Shown here piece after piece: positions 1-5,108 of a stretch of 6,868 nucleotides of DNA (its first letter is position 1; every line of letters begins with the position of its first letter). Both the position numbers and the translations under genes were made by a program. Origin of the DNA: Acidobacteriota bacterium (GTDB lineage: Bacteria; Acidobacteriota; Terriglobia; Terriglobales; Acidobacteriaceae). The stretch lies in assembly GCA_021781075.1 (NCBI GenBank), contig JAJXXN010000127.1, forward strand, positions 1-6,868. The letters run 5' to 3'. Under the pieces are notes generated by a model that was not told the origin of the DNA, did no database searches, and was given only the letters and a program-made list of their open reading frames with translations.

Positions 1-437
1 AGGCGGTCGTGGACCTCGTCTCGGGCATGGCCGAGCGCTACATCCCCCAGCTCGGGGCCCGGGTCGCCGACCGCCGCTGGTACTTCGTGCGCAACGTCGT
101 GGCCATCCTCGCCTCCAGCCACTCGCCCGACGCGCTCACCTACCTCCAGCGCACCGTTCGTCACGCGGATGCCCGCGTCAGGCGTGAAACCATCCGCGGG
201 CTCGCTGCGATCCGCGATGCGCTCGCCGACTCCCTGCTCATCTCCGCGCTCGAGGACGACGACGCCCAGAACGTGCAGCTCGCCGCGCGCTACCTGGGCT
301 CGCTGAACTGCGCCGGTGCCGCCCCGGCTTTGGAGGACGTGGCTCGCAGGGCTGGCCGTGGCAACCGCGACGACGGTCCCCGGATCGAAGCGGACCTCCT
401 CGAGGCAGGTGAGCGCGAGGACCGACCCCTTGGGTGA
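1..437 (+). CDS. HEAT-repeat protein, C-terminal fragment
   Basis: The frame is open from the window edge (it reads A-V-V-D-L-V from base 3), so the 5' end is missing and the apparent GTG at 9 is probably internal. About 140 residues are visible. They form alpha-helical hairpin repeats of HEAT type: paired helices around SPDALTYLQRTVRHADARVRRETIRGL, then ALADSLLISALEDDDAQNVQLAARYLG, then AGAAPALEDVARR. Such repeats are protein-interaction scaffolds; no catalytic motif is visible and the exact role cannot be told. The last ~18 residues (EADLLEAGEREDRPLG) no longer look like a HEAT repeat, although GPRIEA would normally lead into another helix, so the natural C-terminus may be lost or frameshifted. 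GC is clearly higher than downstream, with nearly every third position G or C. The TGA (435-437) overlaps the GTG proposed for the next gene. HEAT assignment is fairly sure; real gene end is doubtful. Confidence 0.7.
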   Translation, partial: AVVDLVSGMAERYIPQLGARVADRRWYFVRNVVAILASSHSPDALTYLQRTVRHADARVRRETIRGLAAIRDALADSLLISALEDDDAQNVQLAARYLGSLNCAGAAPALEDVARRAGRGNRDDGPRIEADLLEAGEREDRPLG

Positions 438-2158
438 AGCCTGCATCAGCCGCTGATGCAATGGCGATGCCGGGGCCAAGCACGCATTTCTGCGACCTGG
501 TGAACGGCTTCGGCAAATATGAGGAGCAGACCTGTATGCGGAGTGACAACCCAGCCAAGGAGCGTTGCCGTGCCACGGGCTGCAGTCAGGTTTATCCCTG
601 CCATGTGGGGCTCACGGACCTGGCAGTTCCTGTCGTCTGTGAAGGCCGATACCTGGGCACGCTCTTCAGCGGGCAGGTGTTGACTGAACCGCCCACCGCG
701 GAAGGTTTTGCGAAGGTCAAAGAGGCCCTCCGTGGGCAGACGCACATTGATTTTTCCGCGATCGAGGAAGCCTATTACCGCGTCCCGGTGGTCACGCAGG
801 AGCAACTCGCAAACATGGTGAGAATGCTTGAGGTCTTTGCGCGTTATCTTGGCAACTCGTGGAAGCGGCTGGAAATCATGGGTGAATTTGAGCGGGTGCG
901 TGAGCGCGAGTTGCAACTTGACCGTCGTGAGATGGCCGAGCGGCTTCTGTCGGCAAAAGGGCAATTTGGCGGTCGCAATGATGCTGACGCGGAGGCGCTC
1001 AAACAGTTGGCGCGCAACATGGGCATGGAGAAGCTGCCTGACCGGGTTCTGGTGATGCGGCTCATGGCGCCGAATGCCAACGAGCGCGAGGGCAGGTTTG
1101 CTGAAATGGATTCGCACATAGGAGGCCATCTGACCATCTCACGCGTGGCGCACCTGGTTGAAGATCGTGTGGGGGGGTGGGCCAACACCTTTGCCGCCAT
1201 GGTGGGGCCGGATGAAATCTGCATCTTCACCGCGCAAAAAAACCGCAGCGCGGGGCAGGAGCGGCTGCAATTGGATGAGATGGCACAGGCCCTGTTGCGC
1301 ACCGCCCGCAGCGAGGGCCTCACGAGTTCCAGGGTTGGCATCAGTGCCGTGCACCCACAGTCAATCGAATTGCTCAGCGCCTATCACGAGGCGGAGGCCG
1401 CGCTCGATGCGGGCCAGGCCGCGGTCAACTGGTATGAGTCCATGCCCGAGCGTCGCCAGCAACCCCTGCAATTGCTTGGCCGCATGCTCAAGGCAATTGA
1501 AGCCACTGATGCAGCGGCCCTCTCCGCTTCGCTGCGTGAATTTTTGCAAACCGCCGCGCCGCAGGCCAGCAACTCCGTTCAATTGCAGCAATCACGCGGG
1601 CTTTTGACCTGGGCCTCGGAGCACTTGGCGCTCGAGCTTGCGGCGCTCGGCGCCGCCTCGGAAAAAGTGGATGAAGCCAAAGAGCGCGCCGTGCAGTTGA
1701 TTGTGGGTGCGGCCAACTCCTTTGCCATGGCCGAGGCATTCCGCGCCTATGTTGAACAACTGCGGCAATTCGTTGAAGTTCTCTTCAGCCAGCGCGAGGA
1801 GAAAATTGTGCTGGAAACGCAGCGGATGGTTCGTGAGCAGGGGCCGGAAAAAGTCACCATCCATACACTCGCGCGCAACCTGAAACTTTCCGCCGGCCAC
1901 CTCGGGCGCGTCTACAGCCGCACCACGGGCCAGACCCTCGAGGAATACCTGATACGCCAGCGGCTGGAGATGGGCAAACGGCTGCTCCTCGACCCGCGCC
2001 TGCAGGTTGCCGAGGTCGCCTATCTCTGCGGCTTCTGCAATCCTGCCTACTTCTCCTCCGTCTTCAAGAAGCATATGAACTGCACTCCGCGCGCCTATGC
2101 GCGTCAGCCCCAGCGATGGGGCGGCATGGCTGTTGAGGTGCCCAATTTCAAACGCTAA
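434..2158 (+). CDS. AraC-family transcriptional regulator with PocR sensory domain
   Basis: A predicted 574-residue cytoplasmic DNA-binding regulator. Residues ~14-140 are a PocR-type ligand domain: conserved Cys at 20 (FCDLV), 34 and 45/50, then YPCHVGLTDLAVP (Cys56, His57) and GTLFSGQVL at 75-83. PocR domains are thought to bind small hydrocarbon derivatives such as diols. Residues ~195-330 resemble the degenerate GGDEF-like (CdaR-type) module of many AraC regulators, ending in SRVGISAVHPQSIELL and YHEAEAAL. Residues ~460-557 are the AraC double helix-turn-helix: VTIHTLARNLKLSAGHLGRV, then QVAEVAYLCGFCNPAYFSSV with the usual F-K-K and CTPRAY end. The start is uncertain: GTG 434 overlaps the previous stop, ATG 461 and 467 are alternatives, and no Shine-Dalgarno precedes any of them. 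About 30 residues expected before FCDLV are missing, so the N-terminus may be truncated at a junction. It lies 25 bases upstream of a transporter gene, which suggests local control. Family call is strong; the ligand is unknown. Confidence 0.88.
   Translation: MKPASAADAMAMPGPSTHFCDLVNGFGKYEEQTCMRSDNPAKERCRATGCSQVYPCHVGLTDLAVPVVCEGRYLGTLFSGQVLTEPPTAEGFAKVKEALRGQTHIDFSAIEEAYYRVPVVTQEQLANMVRMLEVFARYLGNSWKRLEIMGEFERVRERELQLDRREMAERLLSAKGQFGGRNDADAEALKQLARNMGMEKLPDRVLVMRLMAPNANEREGRFAEMDSHIGGHLTISRVAHLVEDRVGGWANTFAAMVGPDEICIFTAQKNRSAGQERLQLDEMAQALLRTARSEGLTSSRVGISAVHPQSIELLSAYHEAEAALDAGQAAVNWYESMPERRQQPLQLLGRMLKAIEATDAAALSASLREFLQTAAPQASNSVQLQQSRGLLTWASEHLALELAALGAASEKVDEAKERAVQLIVGAANSFAMAEAFRAYVEQLRQFVEVLFSQREEKIVLETQRMVREQGPEKVTIHTLARNLKLSAGHLGRVYSRTTGQTLEEYLIRQRLEMGKRLLLDPRLQVAEVAYLCGFCNPAYFSSVFKKHMNCTPRAYARQPQRWGGMAVEVPNFKR
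442..460. repeat. Perfect 8-bp inverted repeat (TGCATCAG-CCG-CTGATGCA)
   Basis: Arms 442-449 and 453-460 are exact reverse complements around a 3-base centre. The repeat lies exactly where GC-rich HEAT sequence gives way to the regulator and directly precedes the in-frame ATG at 461. It could be an operator for the regulator, a weak hairpin, or a trace of a recombination or assembly join. No T-run follows, so a rho-independent terminator is unlikely. Confidence 0.55.
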
Positions 2159-2167
2159 GCAATCCGC

Positions 2168-2179
2168 AAGGAAAGGTGA
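2168..2179 (+). promoter_or_regulatory. Ribosome binding site fixing the start of the first EamA gene
   Basis: AAGGAAAGGTGA lies 4-7 bases before ATG 2184 and resembles the anti-16S consensus AAGGAGGTGA. It decides the start: the frame stays open upstream inside the regulator gene (back to 2097), but the encoded extension is not membrane-like and has no such site. Confidence 0.7.
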
Positions 2180-2183
2180 TTTC

Positions 2184-2615
2184 ATGCCGCGTTGGCTTTT
2201 CTGGTCACTGGCCACAATCCTGCTCTGGGGCGCTTGGGGGCTCGTCTCCAAAGTTGCTTCAGGCGGCGTGGATGCATACACGAACCAGTTGCTCTATACC
2301 GTCGGCCTGCTGCCCCTGCTGCTCTTTGTCGCGCTTGGCTTGCGGCGCGAAACCCCTGCCGTTTCCGCCACTCCGCACCGGCGTGCTGGCGTCATTTGGG
2401 CGTTTGTGACCGGCATTCTCGGTGGCGTGGGTAATCTCGCCTTCTTCCAAGCCCTGGTCACAGGCGGAAAAGCCTCCATCGTCGCGCCAGTCACGGCTCT
2501 CTTTCCAATGGTGACGGTGCTGCTGGCGGTGCTTTTCCTGCATGAGCGCATCGGGCGCGCGCAGTGGCTTGGCTTGTTGCTGGCTTTTGTGGCCATGTAC
2601 CTTTTAAGCGCGTGA
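2184..2615 (+). CDS. EamA-domain half-size transporter (first subunit)
   Basis: A 143-residue inner-membrane protein with a single EamA unit, about half of a normal 10-helix drug/metabolite transporter (~280-300 residues). Five hydrophobic segments are visible, beginning FWSLATILLWGAWGLVSKVA and ending WLGLLLAFVAMYLLSA. The typical EamA signatures GKASIVAPVTALFPMVTVLLAVLFLHERI and LGLLLAF are present. The Arg-rich loop between helices 2 and 3 (LRRE, PHRRAG) and HERIGR between helices 4 and 5 predict N-in/C-out by the positive-inside rule. Helices 3-4 have glycine spacing (GILGGVGNLAFF) typical of these carriers. The gene lies 25 bases after the AraC-type regulator and 16 bases before a second EamA unit, so co-transcription and a heteromeric carrier are likely. 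Substrate unknown; export of a small metabolite is the family norm. Family call secure, pairing inferred. Confidence 0.85.
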   Translation: MPRWLFWSLATILLWGAWGLVSKVASGGVDAYTNQLLYTVGLLPLLLFVALGLRRETPAVSATPHRRAGVIWAFVTGILGGVGNLAFFQALVTGGKASIVAPVTALFPMVTVLLAVLFLHERIGRAQWLGLLLAFVAMYLLSA

Positions 2616-2631
2616 GGCGCGGGGCAAACAC

Positions 2632-3108
2632 ATGAAAATCTGGTTCTTTTACGCCGTCGTTGCACTGGTCTTGTGGGGTGTCACCGGGGTCACGCAAAAG
2701 CTCTCCACCAATCGGATCTCCAGCGCGCGCTCGTTCCTCTGGTTTTGCTGGGCCATGGTGGCGATTTCGCTTGCGGTCCTGCTCCTTGTCCATCCCCAGG
2801 GGCACCTGGCGCAAGGGGTCGTCGCTAGCGCCGTGGCCGGTGGAGCTTTGAACGCCCTCGGCGCCTGGACCAGCTTTCGGGCGCTTGAGTCCGGCGGCAA
2901 GGCTTCCATCGTCATCTCGCTGATTTCGCTTTACCCACTGCTCACCGTACTGCTCGCCGTGCTTATTCTGCACGAGCGCCTGAACGCGACGCAGTTGCTC
3001 GGCGCTGGCATTGCCATTGTTGCCGCAATTTTATTGTCAACCGAGACGGCATCCCCTTCAGTCGATTGCGGCAAAAAGGGCGCCATCCGCGCCGATTCCG
3101 CCAATTGA
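2632..3108 (+). CDS. EamA-domain half-size transporter (second subunit)
   Basis: A 158-residue protein with one EamA unit of about five helices, from FFYAVVALVLWGVTGVTQKL to LLGAGIAIVAAILLS. It shares the core GGKASIVISLISLYPLLTVLLAVLILHERL with its upstream neighbour, so the two are paralogous halves. Its charges are placed the other way: K/R cluster in loop 1-2 (QKLSTNRISSARS), none in loop 2-3 (HPQGHLAQG), R and K in loop 3-4, and a basic tail (CGKKGAIR). This predicts N-out/C-in, opposite to the first subunit, as in the two inverted repeats of a full-length EamA carrier. The start ATG has only a weak G-rich site upstream (GCGCGGGGC). The last 17 codons, part of a hydrophilic tail after the final helix, overlap the convergent mutarotase-like gene by 51 bases. 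Substrate unknown. Confidence 0.85.
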   Translation: MKIWFFYAVVALVLWGVTGVTQKLSTNRISSARSFLWFCWAMVAISLAVLLLVHPQGHLAQGVVASAVAGGALNALGAWTSFRALESGGKASIVISLISLYPLLTVLLAVLILHERLNATQLLGAGIAIVAAILLSTETASPSVDCGKKGAIRADSAN

Positions 3109-4053
3109 GTCCAACCCTTCCTGCACCGTAAACAAAACCTGCGTTTCAAGCGTTTCGCCAGGACTCAACCACCGCGCTGTGCCGTGCTCCATCATCTTTT
3201 GCAAACGGAATGGGTGGCCTGTTGCCGGCTCAAGCACGGCCACATTCAAGTTTTTCCATCCGCCATGTGTGGCAAAAAGCCAGCAGCAGGAAAACACGGA
3301 ATGGTCAAATTGCAGCGCGACTGAAAGTTTCTTTTGGCGCCGTGTGATGCCGCACCAGCCTTTGCGCAGGCCGGTCCCATAAAAAAAATGCACAGCGCCG
3401 GAGTCGGCTGCCGGCACACGGCGCATATCAACGCTGCTTCCATTGTGCGTGAAATAAGGCCAGTCAAAACTATCGCCCATCAACGTGCCACGGAACTCAG
3501 GCTCAAGCGCCGCCACTTGGCACGGCACGTCAATGCGGTCGCCTTCGTCAACCGCAAAGGCCGGATGCAGCTTGAATAGAAACGGCAGCCTGCTCTCACC
3601 GCAATTGGTCAGCTTGTAGTCAACCGTGAATCTACGCTCGCCCGCCGCCAGCCGCAGCCGCTTCTCCACGGCAAAGTTGCTGATTGCCGTTTTGCAGTTG
3701 AGGATGAACTCCTCGGCGGCATCGCGCTTCCCAGGGCGTTGAAGTGTCCATGGCGCCGTCCATAACTCACCATGGTCGGGCAGTTGAAGCCCCGCAAACT
3801 CCGCGGCTTCGTCATTGGGAAACAGGTCGTCCCAGCCGCCGCTCCAGTGTTCGTCATAACTTGACCCGGGAGGCAGCAAGGAGGGCGCAATGGCGGGGTT
3901 GTTCCAAAGCAAATCCGTGCCCGTCAACTTGTCCGTCACCTGCCAGATACGGCCACCGGCCGCGGGCAGTACCACGGCGCGCAGAAAATCGTTTTCCAAA
4001 ACATGCGCTTCCAAATTGCGAGTGCCAGTGGCCTGTTGTGTATGGGTTTCCAT
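3058..4053 (-). CDS. Galactose-mutarotase-like (aldose 1-epimerase-like) protein
   Basis: A 331-residue, probably cytoplasmic beta-sandwich protein of the aldose 1-epimerase-like superfamily. I chose ATG 4053 (METHTQQ); a TTG at 4113 would add 20 residues unlike the family. Visible hallmarks: an N-terminal strand pair ENDFLRAVVLPAAGGRIWQV (20-39) followed by DKLTGTDLLW; HWSGGWDDLFPNDE (69-82); PDHGELWTAPW (92-102), where His94 fits the first catalytic His; FLFKLHPAFAV, where His163 fits the second; and VLEPATGHPF, where Glu275 fits the general base. In known mutarotases these residues interconvert alpha and beta anomers. The W-D-D-L-F-P-N version belongs to a divergent, poorly characterised branch, so the sugar substrate is not predictable and the protein may only bind carbohydrate. 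No signal peptide is evident and no clear Shine-Dalgarno precedes the start. It is a lone gene on this strand, overlapping the EamA gene tail to tail. Confidence 0.75.
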   Translation of the reverse strand: METHTQQATGTRNLEAHVLENDFLRAVVLPAAGGRIWQVTDKLTGTDLLWNNPAIAPSLLPPGSSYDEHWSGGWDDLFPNDEAAEFAGLQLPDHGELWTAPWTLQRPGKRDAAEEFILNCKTAISNFAVEKRLRLAAGERRFTVDYKLTNCGESRLPFLFKLHPAFAVDEGDRIDVPCQVAALEPEFRGTLMGDSFDWPYFTHNGSSVDMRRVPAADSGAVHFFYGTGLRKGWCGITRRQKKLSVALQFDHSVFSCCWLFATHGGWKNLNVAVLEPATGHPFRLQKMMEHGTARWLSPGETLETQVLFTVQEGLDSIGGIGADGALFAAID

Positions 4054-4271
4054 GTTGGTGGTGAATGAAAGCGTCTTCAGGATAGTGTGCGCATGACCTT
4101 CTCGCGCGCCCAATATCGCCAGTTTTATGGAGGATTACATCGCTTTATCAACCTCCTTCCGGGATCAATTCCAAAGCCATCGCTCGTTCATTACTCACCC
4201 TGCTTTATCGACACTCATGCGCGCCTGAAGCCTGTCGCGCTCCCGACCCTCCACTCGCCTACAATGGACGC
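4054..4271. other. Divergent intergenic region between mutarotase-like gene and RidA-MsrB gene
   Basis: A 218-base non-coding spacer that must hold the promoters of both divergent genes. On the + strand, TACAAT (4260-4265) resembles a -10 box and lies 6 bases before the ATG at 4272; no convincing -35 is seen 16-18 bases upstream of it. On the - strand, TATCCT (4084 to 4079) is a weak -10 candidate without a -35. GGAGG (4129-4133) and CCTCC (4152-4156) could pair across an 18-base loop, but this is weak. The frames open here give unconvincing proteins. Confidence 0.5.
4260..4265 (+). promoter_or_regulatory. Possible -10 box for a leaderless RidA-MsrB transcript
   Basis: TACAAT matches TATAAT at five of six positions and is followed by six bases (GGACGC) and then ATG 4272, so transcription from it would begin at or next to the start codon. 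No Shine-Dalgarno is present before that ATG, which fits a leaderless message. No recognisable -35 was found, so this stays tentative. Confidence 0.3.
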
Positions 4272-5105
4272 ATGAGCCTCTATCTCTCCAAATCCATCGT
4301 CTCAACGGAAAAAGCTCCTGCGGCAATCGGCCCCTATTCACAGGCGGTCCGCGTCGGCAGCCTGGTTTTCACCGCCGGCCAAATTGCTCTCGACCCCGCG
4401 ACCGGACAGGTTGTTTCAGGCGGCATCGCGGAGCAGGCCCGCCAGGTTCTCCTCAATCTCAAGGCCATCCTCGACGCCGCCGGCAGCAGCCTCGAGCGCG
4501 TTGTCAAGACCACGGTCTTTCTCAAGGACTTCAACGACTTTGCCGCGATGAATGCGATTTACGCAGAGTTTCTCGCCCCCGAGGGCGTTGGCGCACCCGC
4601 CCGCTCCACCGTCGAGGTCTCGCGTCTGCCCAAGGATGTGCTTATTGAAATTGAGGTCGTCGCCGAGCTGCACAAGAGCGTTGGTCCCTCAGACCGCGGC
4701 GATGAACTGGGTGATAAATTTGAGTTGACCGATGCCGATTGGAAGAAGCGCCTCACCCCTGAGCAGTACCACGTGCTGCGCGAGGCCGGCACGGAGCGCG
4801 CCTTCACCGGGGCGCTGACCGAGAACAAGGAGACCGGCGAGTACAAATGCGCCGGATGCGGCGCGGTGCTCTTCGGCTCCGATGCCAAATTCGATTCCGG
4901 CTGTGGCTGGCCAAGCTTCACCATTCCCGCCGATTCAAAGGCCATCACCGAGCATGAGGACCTGAGCCACGGCATGCGGCGCATTGAGGTGCGCTGCGCG
5001 CGCTGTGGCGGCCACCTCGGCCACGTCTTCCCCGACGGGCCCGGGGCCACCGGCCTGCGCTATTGCATCAACTCACTCTCCATGAGTTTTGTCAAAGGCA
5101 AGTAG
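4272..5105 (+). CDS. RidA - MsrB fusion protein (enamine/imine deaminase plus methionine-R-sulfoxide reductase)
   Basis: A 277-residue, probably cytoplasmic two-domain protein without signal peptide. Residues ~5-133 are a complete RidA (YjgF/YER057c/UK114) domain: APAAIGPYSQAV (15-26), FTAGQIALDP, the helix QARQVLLNLKAILDAAG, PARSTVEVSRLP with the catalytic Arg111, and IEIEVVA with Glu126. The 15-residue Arg-Glu spacing equals that of E. coli RidA Arg105/Glu120. RidA hydrolyses reactive 2-aminoacrylate-type enamines/imines. A ~22-residue charged linker follows. Residues ~157-275 are a complete MsrB: WKKRLTPEQYHVLREAGTER, zinc cysteines 193/196 and 242/245, SGCGWPSF with the likely resolving Cys211, HLGHVFPDGP, and RYCINS with catalytic Cys265. 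MsrB reduces methionine-R-sulfoxide, usually with thioredoxin. Both active sites look intact. No Shine-Dalgarno is seen. The next gene starts 3 bases after the stop, so they are co-transcribed. Domain calls are very sure; the fusion's benefit is inferred. Confidence 0.93.
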   Translation: MSLYLSKSIVSTEKAPAAIGPYSQAVRVGSLVFTAGQIALDPATGQVVSGGIAEQARQVLLNLKAILDAAGSSLERVVKTTVFLKDFNDFAAMNAIYAEFLAPEGVGAPARSTVEVSRLPKDVLIEIEVVAELHKSVGPSDRGDELGDKFELTDADWKKRLTPEQYHVLREAGTERAFTGALTENKETGEYKCAGCGAVLFGSDAKFDSGCGWPSFTIPADSKAITEHEDLSHGMRRIEVRCARCGGHLGHVFPDGPGATGLRYCINSLSMSFVKGK

Positions 5106-5108
5106 CCC

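Noticed and set aside
446..1129. A 227-codon open frame on the minus strand opposite the PocR domain.
   Set aside because: It is a shadow of the conserved PocR coding frame, with no domain signature of its own.
1592..2281. A 229-codon open frame on the minus strand opposite the AraC helix-turn-helix region.
   Set aside because: It mirrors a clearly conserved domain on the other strand and has no recognisable features or ribosome site.
3381..3388. An eight-A run in the mutarotase-like gene, and seven-A runs at 1236 and in the beta-lactamase-like gene near 5600.
   Set aside because: All lie in uninterrupted frames encoding plausible residues; there is no sign of programmed slippage.
4054..4113. 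A 20-residue N-terminal extension of the mutarotase-like protein from a TTG at 4113.
   Set aside because: TTG is the rarer start codon, no ribosome site precedes it, and the added residues do not fit the family start.
4129..4156. GGAGG/CCTCC pair in the divergent spacer as a riboswitch or terminator.
   Set aside because: It has only five pairs over an 18-base loop, no T-run and no recognised riboswitch core.
4087..4275. A 62-codon plus-strand frame filling the divergent spacer.
   Set aside because: It has no ribosome site, overlaps the RidA start and has a low-complexity, Pro-rich composition with no recognisable motif.
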